Source: Acidimicrobiaceae bacterium (GTDB taxonomy: Bacteria; Actinomycetota; Acidimicrobiia; Acidimicrobiales; Bog-793). From it: a stretch of DNA of 13,011 nucleotides. The stretch lies in NCBI GenBank assembly GCA_025463965.1, contig JAODBN010000263.1, positions 1 to 13,011 on the forward strand. The letters are read 5' to 3'. Under the pieces are notes generated by a model. That model did not search any database, was not told where the DNA came from, and was given only the letters and a program-made list of their open reading frames with translations. Within the stretch, counting starts at the first letter, position 1, and each line of letters begins with the position of its first letter. Made by a program: the position numbers and the translations under genes. Shown here in pieces: positions 5,316 to 11,684 of this stretch.

Positions 5316-6851
5316 TCACAGGATCACGTGGATGTCGTGTCGGCCGCCGCCCGCCGACGCGTTCGCCGCAGCGAGGGGGCCCGAAGCGGCGTCGTCTCCG
5401 TTCCCGAGGGTCGGGGCGCCGCCCATCGAGGTGCCTTCGGCGGACGGGCGGCCGGAGCCCGACTGGCCGCCACCACCGGGTTCGGGGGCGAGCGAGAGGG
5501 AGAGTTTCCCGGCTCCCGTGTCGTCGAGCGCCTGGCGGAGCTCTCCGAGGTGACGGGCGAGTGCCTCATGGCCGGCCGGGTTGGCCGCGCTGACGAGAAC
5601 CCGGACGTCGTCCCCGTGAACCGTCACCGTCGCCTGCACGTGGCCGAGCTCGGGGGGATGCAGATCAACCCGAACCGAATGATTCCCGTCGCCCGCAGCG
5701 ACGAGTCGGGACACGGAAGCAGCGAGCTCAGAAGTCGGCGCCCCGGCCGGTTGCTCCGACCCGCTCGGGGACGGCGCAGCCGATGATGGCGTTGGCGCGA
5801 CGGGACCAGCCACGGGGTCCATGAGGGCGAAGGCCTGGCCGGGTTCGTAGCGGCGGTGCGCAGCGGCAACGGGGCCGTTCGACGGTGCCCCCGCGCTGCT
5901 CGGCGCGCCCTGAGCAGGGTGAAGCTCGGGGGCGCTCGGGGAGACGAGGACCGGTGCTGCGCTGGCGCTCGCTTGGCCGGGAGCGGCCGGAACGCCTCGG
6001 CCCTGGGCGCGAGCGAGAGCTGAGCGTGCCACCTCGGTGCCGACAGCAGCCTCGGTGGGGGAGCTCCCCGTCCCGCCGATCCCGGTGCTGTCCTTTGCGG
6101 GCGGCGAGCCGCCAACGCTCTCTCGTGGTCCGCTCGCCTTGGGTTGGACCGGCGCGCTGGCGTGGTGCTCAGGCTCGCCTGAACCCGCGCTCGGGAACGG
6201 CCCAGGGGCGAACGGCAACGGCGCAACGCGCAGCGGGGGGTCGGGGAGGGCGCTGAGCGATGAACCGGAGGTGGTGACGAGCGGCGACGAGGACGCCGGC
6301 GATTCCTCGGTCACGGTGCCCAAGGACTCGGCGGTGCCCGAGGCGGGAGCGCGCGGCACTTCGCCGGTCTCGGCGAGTTGGCTCGCGCCCTCAAACGCCG
6401 CCGAAGCCGCCTTGGCGAGGCCGCTCCCATCCTCGTTGGCCGATGAGGCCGTCGAGAAGTGTCGGGGCTCCAGAGCCGAAGTGACACTTGGGAGGACCGG
6501 ACCTGCGGAAGTCGAGCTCGACGCGGCATCGGAGCGCGAAGGGCCACGAGCGGCATCGCTGTCGAGGCGCGGTGGCGCGAGTGGCGCGAATCCGAGGTAG
6601 GAGGTGACGGCCGAGTCGGCCGACGTCTGATCGCCAGTGTGGCCGGTGGCGAGCTTGCGTTCGGCATCCTTGCGCCCAGCTTCTGCGTCGTGTCCGGCTT
6701 GGCGATCCGTCGGGGCGGCGGGCTGCTCGAGCAACGAGGCGAACGACCCGGATTGGCCGACGTCCGCGACGGGCCCGGCTGCGCCGGGCGGGTCGCTGTC
6801 GGGACGGCTCCTGCTTGGCGCTGTTGCCGAGCGCACGGCGGCCGCACTCAC
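5316..6851 (-). CDS. fliK: FliK, flagellar hook-length control protein
   Basis: This is a 511-residue protein starting at GTG 6851, which overlaps the preceding hydrolase stop by four bases (GTGA). The first 370 or so residues are low-complexity Ala/Ser/Pro/Gly and almost certainly extended. This is the expected character of the FliK molecular ruler. Residues about 375-458 form the conserved C-terminal flagellar hook-length domain: SVRVDLHPPELGHVQATVTV, then HEALARHLGELRQALDDTG. This part switches export from hook to filament substrates by contacting FlhB. A glycine/serine-rich tail follows, ending in RHDIHVIL, a short beta-like end often seen in FliK. Outside the C-terminal domain, sequence similarity would be poor, so the call depends on this domain, on length and on position ahead of flgD-flgE. 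Confidence 0.9.
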   Translation of the reverse strand: MSAAAVRSATAPSRSRPDSDPPGAAGPVADVGQSGSFASLLEQPAAPTDRQAGHDAEAGRKDAERKLATGHTGDQTSADSAVTSYLGFAPLAPPRLDSDAARGPSRSDAASSSTSAGPVLPSVTSALEPRHFSTASSANEDGSGLAKAASAAFEGASQLAETGEVPRAPASGTAESLGTVTEESPASSSPLVTTSGSSLSALPDPPLRVAPLPFAPGPFPSAGSGEPEHHASAPVQPKASGPRESVGGSPPAKDSTGIGGTGSSPTEAAVGTEVARSALARAQGRGVPAAPGQASASAAPVLVSPSAPELHPAQGAPSSAGAPSNGPVAAAHRRYEPGQAFALMDPVAGPVAPTPSSAAPSPSGSEQPAGAPTSELAASVSRLVAAGDGNHSVRVDLHPPELGHVQATVTVHGDDVRVLVSAANPAGHEALARHLGELRQALDDTGAGKLSLSLAPEPGGGGQSGSGRPSAEGTSMGGAPTLGNGDDAASGPLAAANASAGGGRHDIHVIL

Positions 6852-8155
6852 GAGACACCGCCCGTACTTGGCGGCGTTGCCGTTGCCCCGGTCGTGCTGG
6901 TACCGCCAAGGTCGGTCGCGCTAGCGATGGTCGCGCTGGCGACCGACGGGCCGGCCGCCGCCGAGTTGGCGGGCAGCGCCTGAAGGTTGGGCGAGGCGCT
7001 CGACGTCAACCCGGCCTCGGAAAGAATGGTCTGGACGTAGGAGGGCGTCGTCCCGTTCTGGGGGATCCCGCCCGCCTGTTCGACCGCTCCCATTCCCGCG
7101 TTGTATGCAGCAAGTGCCAGGTCCCACGAGCCGAGCTGACGCTCGTTGCCCGCGAGGATGCTGGCTGCAGCGGGGATCGCCTGGGCAGGATCGTTCGGGT
7201 TGACACCGGCGGCAGCTGCCGTGCTCGGGAGCAGCTGTGCGATCCCCTCGGCCCCGGCGGAGGAGACGGCGGTCGGATCGAAGCCGGACTCGGTCTGAAG
7301 GAGGGCAGCGAGCAGGGAAGCGGGAACACCCGAGGAGGACGAGGCCTGTTGTACAAGGGAGGCATCGGCGCTCGGCACCTGCACCGAGCCAATCGCCGTG
7401 GTCCCCTCGCTCGTGGGCGACGGACTCGTCGATGCGGCCGAAGCGGGGAGGCTCTCGCGCCGGATCTCGAACGGGGCCCCGGTGACGGCCTGCACCTGCA
7501 CGTCGGTACCGGTGTAGGGGGCGTCGATCATCTCGCCGTTTCCCACGTAGATGCCGACATGACCGGGCTCATTGGCGGGAATGCCGCCCTCTCCCGGGTT
7601 GAAGAACAGAAGATCGCCCGGCTGGGCGTCGGCGAGGCTCGCGACCGGCGTCCCCGTGGTGGCCTGCTCTGCAGCGGTGCGGGGGAGCGAGATGCCGAGA
7701 TCGGCGTAGACGTGCTGGACAAGGCCGGAGCAGTCAAAGCCGGTCGTTGGGCTGGTCCCGCCCCAGACGTAGGGGACCCCGAGGTAGCGCTCGGCATCCG
7801 CGACCACGGCCTGGCCGCCGTCGCTCGATGCACCGCCCGCAGAACTCGATGCGGCCCCCCCGACGAGGTTGGGAGAAAGCCCCGAAGAAGTTGCTGGATC
7901 CGCGAGAGCAGCGGGGGAGGAGCCGGTGCTCCCCGAGCCCGAGGCGGGGGACTGGGTCGTCGAGGAAGAGGGAGCGGACGCCGCGGCGAGCAGGACCGAA
8001 AAGGGGTCCGACGGTGCAGACGTCCCCGCTCCCGGGCCGGTGGCTCCGCTCGCCGAGGAGGGGCTCGCCGAGGAGGGGTTCGCAGCGGCCAGCTCGGAAA
8101 AGAGCTCCTGGAGATCGGTCACGATCGCCGGGACGGGAATCGCGTCAAGCGTCAC
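6848..8155 (-). CDS. Flagellar-operon peptidoglycan hydrolase: NlpC/P60 endopeptidase fused to SLT transglycosylase
   Basis: The start is taken as GTG 8155, with GGAG seven bases upstream (8166-8163) and an 11-base overlap with fliJ; this gives 435 residues. Residues 1-110 are Ser/Ala/Gly-rich without a Sec signal peptide. Residues about 112-235 form an NlpC/P60 cysteine peptidase: YLGVPYVWGG, FDCSGLVQHVYADLGISLPR with catalytic Cys142, PGDLLFF, and GHVGIYVGNGEMIDAP with His199. Asp211 stands where many homologues have the third polar residue. Residues about 262-385 form a lysozyme-like SLT domain: LLAALLQTESGFDP with catalytic Glu289, AGAEGIAQLLPSTA and LALAAYNAGMGAVE. One chain could thus cut stem peptides and glycan strands. 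The place in the operon suggests it opens the wall for the rod, the role of FlgJ elsewhere. Export by the flagellar type III system is inferred from the missing signal peptide. No gene symbol is secure. Confidence 0.9.
   Translation of the reverse strand: MTLDAIPVPAIVTDLQELFSELAAANPSSASPSSASGATGPGAGTSAPSDPFSVLLAAASAPSSSTTQSPASGSGSTGSSPAALADPATSSGLSPNLVGGAASSSAGGASSDGGQAVVADAERYLGVPYVWGGTSPTTGFDCSGLVQHVYADLGISLPRTAAEQATTGTPVASLADAQPGDLLFFNPGEGGIPANEPGHVGIYVGNGEMIDAPYTGTDVQVQAVTGAPFEIRRESLPASAASTSPSPTSEGTTAIGSVQVPSADASLVQQASSSSGVPASLLAALLQTESGFDPTAVSSAGAEGIAQLLPSTAAAAGVNPNDPAQAIPAAASILAGNERQLGSWDLALAAYNAGMGAVEQAGGIPQNGTTPSYVQTILSEAGLTSSASPNLQALPANSAAAGPSVASATIASATDLGGTSTTGATATPPSTGGVS
8049..8078 (-). 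repeat. Tandem 15-bp duplication in the hydrolase linker
   Basis: The plus-strand unit CTCGCCGAGGAGGGG occurs twice in perfect tandem. It encodes a repeated Pro-Ser-Ser-Ala-Ser in the flexible N-terminal linker of the hydrolase (about residues 27-37). It keeps the frame and looks like simple slippage within low-complexity coding sequence. Confidence 0.8.
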
Positions 8156-8594
8156 GGAGACGCTCCAAGGCGATACCGGCGCTCCGCACCGTGGCGAAGT
8201 CGTCGAGCGCAGCGGCGTCTGCCCGGGCCTCATCACGCTGCCACTGGGCACGGCGGTGCTCTTCGAGCCGCTCGAGCAGCCGGACCCGAGACTCGGCCGT
8301 CGCCGCTTCGCTGCGCAGCTCCTCGCGACGCTCGCTCGTGGCCGTCACGATCAGCTCGGCGGACGCCAGTCCGAGGGCGGCGCGCTCGCCCCGGTCCCGC
8401 CAGTCGGAGAAGGCCGCGGCGTCAGCCGCGAGCAAGAGCTCCGGAACCGAGCGTGAGCGCTGCTGTGCCACGCGGACTTCGTCTTCGGCCGCGATGAGCT
8501 CGCGCGTCGAGAGCGCCAGACGTTGTTGCGCGAGGGCGGACTCCACCCGGCGCACACGAAGCACCGTGGCGAGGGGGAAGCGGTACCGCTTCAT
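8145..8594 (-). CDS. fliJ: FliJ, flagellar export chaperone / ATPase stalk
   Basis: This is a 149-residue protein. Its ATG at 8594 overlaps the fliI stop by four bases. It begins MKRYRFPLATVLRVRRVESA, the typical FliJ opening (basic-aromatic, then Leu-Xaa-Xaa-Val-Leu-Xaa-Xaa-Arg). The rest is almost entirely charged helix rich in Arg, Glu and Ala, for example LLERLEEHRRAQWQRDEARA, consistent with a two-stranded coiled coil. FliJ inserts into the FliI hexamer like the gamma subunit of F1-ATPase and contacts FlhA, promoting substrate entry. Family identity is low overall, but the start motif, size, coiled-coil character and place after fliI agree. The end of the gene overlaps the hydrolase start by 11 bases. 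Confidence 0.9.
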   Translation of the reverse strand: MKRYRFPLATVLRVRRVESALAQQRLALSTRELIAAEDEVRVAQQRSRSVPELLLAADAAAFSDWRDRGERAALGLASAELIVTATSERREELRSEAATAESRVRLLERLEEHRRAQWQRDEARADAAALDDFATVRSAGIALERLRDA

Positions 8595-9934
8595 GGGGAG
8601 AGCTCCGAACCCGGAGAGGCGGCCTGCGCCGCGCGCACCAGCGCAGCAAGCGCCTCGGTGGTGGTCGACAGGGGCGTCCTCTCGTCGATGCCCTGCCGAC
8701 AGAACGCGTCGATGGCCGGCTTGGCGAGAATCGCCCGGTCGACGACGGGGTTGGAGCCCCTGGCGTAGGCGTCGATCTCGATCAGGTCCTTCGCGTCTCG
8801 GTAGGCGGCGAGGAGCCGCCGGACCTCGCCCGCATTGGCGAGCGCACCCTTGCTCGCAACGGCGGGGGCGACGCGCGAGATGGAGCCGAGGACGTCGACC
8901 GCGGGGTAGTGGCCGGCCTCGGCGAGCGAACGCGAGAGCTGGATGTGGCCATCGAGAATCGAGCGTGCCGTGTCGGCGATCGGCTCGTTCATGTCGTCGC
9001 CCTCGACGAGCACCGTGTAGAGCCCCGTGATCGAGCCGCGCTCGGCGGTGCCCGCCCGCTCGAGGAGTCGCGGCAGCAGACCGAAGACGCTCGGAGGGTA
9101 GCCACGGGTTGCGGGCGGCTCACCGGCGGCGAGGCCGACCTCTCGCTGTGCCATCGCAAAGCGGGTGAGCGAGTCCATCATCAACAGCACGTGATCGCCA
9201 CGGTCGCGGAACCATTCAGCGATCCGGGTGGCAAGGAACGCAGCCCGCAGGCGCACCAGCGCCGGCTCGTCCGAGGTGGCAACAACGACGACGGAGCGAG
9301 CGAGGCCTTCGGGGCCGAGGTCGCGCTCGATGAACTCGGCGACCTCTCGGCCGCGTTCGCCGACAAGAGCGACGACGGCAAGGTCCGCAGCGCTGCCCCG
9401 TGCGAGCATCGACATGAGCGAGCTCTTGCCAACCCCCGAGCCCGCGAAGATCCCGAGGCGCTGGCCGACGCCGCACGGCAGAAGGCCGTCGAGGACTCGG
9501 ACCCCGAGCGGGAGCTGGCGATCGACCAGCGCGCGGCGCAGCGGGTGGGGGCGGGCGTTGTCGATGCTGACCTGGTCGAGGCCGAACAGCGCCGGGCCGT
9601 CGTCGAGCGGGCGGCCCAGGCCGTCGAGGACGCGCCCGAGCAGCTCGGGCCCCACGCGAACCGGCAACGGTCCGCCGAGGTCTTCGACGCGATCGCCGAC
9701 TCGAAGCCCCGCGGTGTCACCAAGTGGCAGACATGTGCTGCGCTCGTCGTGCAGGGCCACGAGCTCGGCAGGAACCGTTGTGCGCTCGCCGTGCAGGAGG
9801 CAGCCTCCCCCCAGGGCGGCGTTGACCCCAGCCACCTCAATGGACATCCCGACCATGCGAACAATCCGCCCGTAACGGCGCGGGCCGCACGCGGCGAGCG
9901 CCTCGGGCCGCACGGCATCGAGCAGCCCGTTCAT
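8591..9934 (-). CDS. fliI: FliI, flagellar type III export ATPase
   Basis: This is a 447-residue protein. Its ATG at 9934 overlaps the fliH stop by four bases. An N-terminal beta domain (about 20-95) is followed by the RecA-like ATPase core. The Walker A motif is AGSGVGKS (164-171) within LGIFAGSGVGKSSLMSMLAR. GERGREVAEF begins at 192, with the catalytic Glu193. The Walker B motif is LLMMD (250-254), followed by SLTRFAMAQREVGLAAGEPP and RGYPPSVFGLLPRLLERAG. A helical C-terminal domain follows. These motifs separate FliI/YscN-type ATPases from F1 subunits. Length agrees with the family (about 430-460). It energises unfolding and delivery of rod, hook and filament subunits at the cytoplasmic face of the export gate, with FliH as negative regulator and FliJ as central stalk. 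Confidence 0.97.
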   Translation of the reverse strand: MNGLLDAVRPEALAACGPRRYGRIVRMVGMSIEVAGVNAALGGGCLLHGERTTVPAELVALHDERSTCLPLGDTAGLRVGDRVEDLGGPLPVRVGPELLGRVLDGLGRPLDDGPALFGLDQVSIDNARPHPLRRALVDRQLPLGVRVLDGLLPCGVGQRLGIFAGSGVGKSSLMSMLARGSAADLAVVALVGERGREVAEFIERDLGPEGLARSVVVVATSDEPALVRLRAAFLATRIAEWFRDRGDHVLLMMDSLTRFAMAQREVGLAAGEPPATRGYPPSVFGLLPRLLERAGTAERGSITGLYTVLVEGDDMNEPIADTARSILDGHIQLSRSLAEAGHYPAVDVLGSISRVAPAVASKGALANAGEVRRLLAAYRDAKDLIEIDAYARGSNPVVDRAILAKPAIDAFCRQGIDERTPLSTTTEALAALVRAAQAASPGSELSP

Positions 9935-10590
9935 TCGACGATCTCCCCGTCGGCGACCTCGTCAGAGGCCGCCCCGAGCATCGCCGTGGCCCCAAGGAGC
10001 ACCGCACGAACCCGCTCGATCGCGCTTTCCACGCGAGCGTCGATGAAGGTGGACCCGGCCTCGAGGATGCAGCCGCCACGCCCAACGCTCGGATCAGGTC
10101 GCACGACGAGCTCGCGCTCGCTGCCGAGGAGGTCGCCGAGGGTGGTGGCATCGCCCGGGTTCAGGCGCACGACGACCGCACCGTCCGTCGGGACGAGCTG
10201 GAGCGCCCGCTCGATCGCTGCGGCGCCTGGACGACCGACGACGTCGAGCTCGTGGCCGAGGATCTCTCGCACCAGATCGAGCGCCAGCCTTGCGACGCGG
10301 GGCTCGAGGTCAGCCGCCGCCGAGGCGTAGGCGTGCTGCAATTCCGAGGCGGCCTTCTGGAAGGCGGTCAGGGCGGCGCCGAGCGCCTGGGCTGCCGCAG
10401 CCCGTTCGGCTGTCCGCTCGCGCGTCGCCTGTTCTTTTGCGAGGCGCATCCCGTGCTCGTACCCCGCGTAGGCGGCCTCGGCGCGGGCGGTCTCGAAGGG
10501 GTCGCTCGCCTCCGCCAGCGGCTCGGTGCGGACCGGGGACACCCGTTCGAGGTCGACCTCGTCGCGAAGCACGGCGCGGGGGGCGCTCAT
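9931..10590 (-). CDS. fliH: FliH, export ATPase regulator / stator-like stalk
   Basis: This is a 219-residue protein. Its ATG at 10590 overlaps the fliG stop by four bases. Residues about 35-100 are charged, Ala-rich helix with AAYAGYEHGMRLAKEQATRE, a FliH-type tyrosine/glycine repeat start leading to a coiled coil. The C-terminal half resembles V/F-ATPase subunit E/delta. It contains LALDLVREILGHEL, a VVVRLNPGD segment, and DPSVGRGGCILEAGSTFIDA (with RVESAIERVR following), the best-conserved FliH signature. FliH dimers hold FliI, inhibit its ATPase until docking, and tether it to FliN. No tryptophan is present at the N-terminus, whereas Salmonella FliH uses two N-terminal tryptophans to reach FlhA. 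Confidence 0.92.
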   Translation of the reverse strand: MSAPRAVLRDEVDLERVSPVRTEPLAEASDPFETARAEAAYAGYEHGMRLAKEQATRERTAERAAAAQALGAALTAFQKAASELQHAYASAAADLEPRVARLALDLVREILGHELDVVGRPGAAAIERALQLVPTDGAVVVRLNPGDATTLGDLLGSERELVVRPDPSVGRGGCILEAGSTFIDARVESAIERVRAVLLGATAMLGAASDEVADGEIVE

Positions 10591-11684
10591 CCGATGACCT
10601 CGTCGATCGCTCGGGCGATCACGATGGTGCCGTCGACCTCCAGCTCGCGCACGGTGCGCACGATGCTGGACTGCGCTGCGTCGACCATCGAGATTCGCAC
10701 CTGGCCCGTGACCGCCAGCTCCTCGTCGAGCTCGGCGGCGGCGCGCTCGGACAGATTGCGCTTGAGCTTGTCCATCACGCCGTCCTCGCCGGCGCCCTTG
10801 ATGGCGAGGGCAAGGTCGTTGATCGACACGCTGCGCAGCACGATCTGAAGCGTCCGGTCGTCGAGACCGAGCACGTCCTCGAAGGTGAACATGCGGGCCC
10901 GAACGGCTTCGGCGAGCTCTTGGTCGCGCGCTTCGAGGTCCGCGAGCACCTGCTTCTCGGTGGAGCCGTCCGTACGGTTGAGGATCTCGACGAGCGAGGG
11001 GATCCCTCCCGGTACGGACATCCCGCCGGCGACGAGGCCCCGGAGCTTCGCAGCGAGCAGGCTGGCGGCTGCGCTGATGGCGTCTGGCGCGACCCGATCC
11101 ATCGTGGCGATCCGTGCGACGACTTCGGCACGAAATGCCGCCGGGAGCGCGTCCATCAGCGCCGCCGCGTCCGCTGCGGGCAGGTGGGCCAGGATGACGG
11201 CGATCGTCTGAGGGTGCTCCTCCACGAGGAACGGCACCACGTGACTGGGATCGGCATGCGAGAGGAAGGCGAGCGGTCCGACCGCCACCTTGCCGTGGAT
11301 CTGGGAGAGCACCTCCTCGGCGCGCTCGGCGCCGAGGGTGGCGGCGAGGATCGTGCGCGCCCGCTCGAGACCACCTTGGCCGACGGCCCGACTGTCGTTC
11401 ACCCGGTCGACGAACTCGGCCACGACCGCCTCGACCACGCTGCGGTCGAGCGGCGGCAGCCCGGCGATCTCGGTGGTGAAGACGACCGTCTCTTCGTCCG
11501 AGAGCGACCGCAGGATGGCCGCCGAATTGTCGGTGCCGAGCTGGGCGAGCACGACGGCCACCTTCTGCTGGCCGGTCAACTGCTCGATGGCGACTGAGCT
11601 CACCGACCGAACTCCGGTCTCGACAATGAGGCGGGGGAGCAACGCCGTGTCGGTTGCCGGCGCCTCTGCCTCCGCGGTGCTCAC
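10587..11684 (-). CDS. fliG: FliG, flagellar motor switch protein (torque-generating rotor subunit)
   Basis: The start is taken as GTG 11684, which overlaps the fliF stop by four bases (GTGA), giving 365 residues. A start further upstream would run into fliF. A roughly 36-residue leader precedes the N-terminal domain, which begins about QLTGQQKVAVVLAQLGTDNS and binds the FliF C-terminus. The middle domain carries the EHPQT motif (156-160), in VEEHPQTIAVILAHL, which contacts FliM. The C-terminal torque domain begins about 258 with RARMFTFEDVLGLDDRTLQI. It holds conserved charged residues in FEDVLGLDDR and later KLKRNLSERAAAELDEEL, the helix that meets MotA. The last conserved stretch reads SSIVRTVRELEVDGTIVIAR. 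All three FliG domains are intact and length is only slightly above the usual 330-345. Confidence 0.96.
   Translation of the reverse strand: MSTAEAEAPATDTALLPRLIVETGVRSVSSVAIEQLTGQQKVAVVLAQLGTDNSAAILRSLSDEETVVFTTEIAGLPPLDRSVVEAVVAEFVDRVNDSRAVGQGGLERARTILAATLGAERAEEVLSQIHGKVAVGPLAFLSHADPSHVVPFLVEEHPQTIAVILAHLPAADAAALMDALPAAFRAEVVARIATMDRVAPDAISAAASLLAAKLRGLVAGGMSVPGGIPSLVEILNRTDGSTEKQVLADLEARDQELAEAVRARMFTFEDVLGLDDRTLQIVLRSVSINDLALAIKGAGEDGVMDKLKRNLSERAAAELDEELAVTGQVRISMVDAAQSSIVRTVRELEVDGTIVIARAIDEVIG

Noticed and set aside
5690..6851. Possible frameshift or non-coding stretch in the low-complexity part of fliK
   Set aside because: The frame is open from GTG 6851 to the conserved C-terminal domain with consistent GC-rich third positions; low complexity is normal for FliK.
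6848..8251. Hydrolase starting at 8251
   Set aside because: This start lies deep in fliJ and lacks a better ribosome site; GTG 8155 has GGAG seven bases upstream.
6815..8497. 560-codon open frame on the plus strand opposite the hydrolase and fliK start
   Set aside because: It is antisense to genes with clear catalytic motifs, its translation is Arg/Gly-rich without any family signature, and long antisense frames are expected in very GC-rich coding DNA.
8909..10330. 473-codon plus-strand open frame opposite fliI and fliH
   Set aside because: The opposite strand carries intact Walker motifs and FliH signatures; the plus-strand translation has no recognisable domain and is a composition artefact.
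10290..11597. 435-codon plus-strand open frame opposite fliG
   Set aside because: It is antisense to a complete FliG; the product is rich in Arg, Gly, Asp and His with no family match seen.
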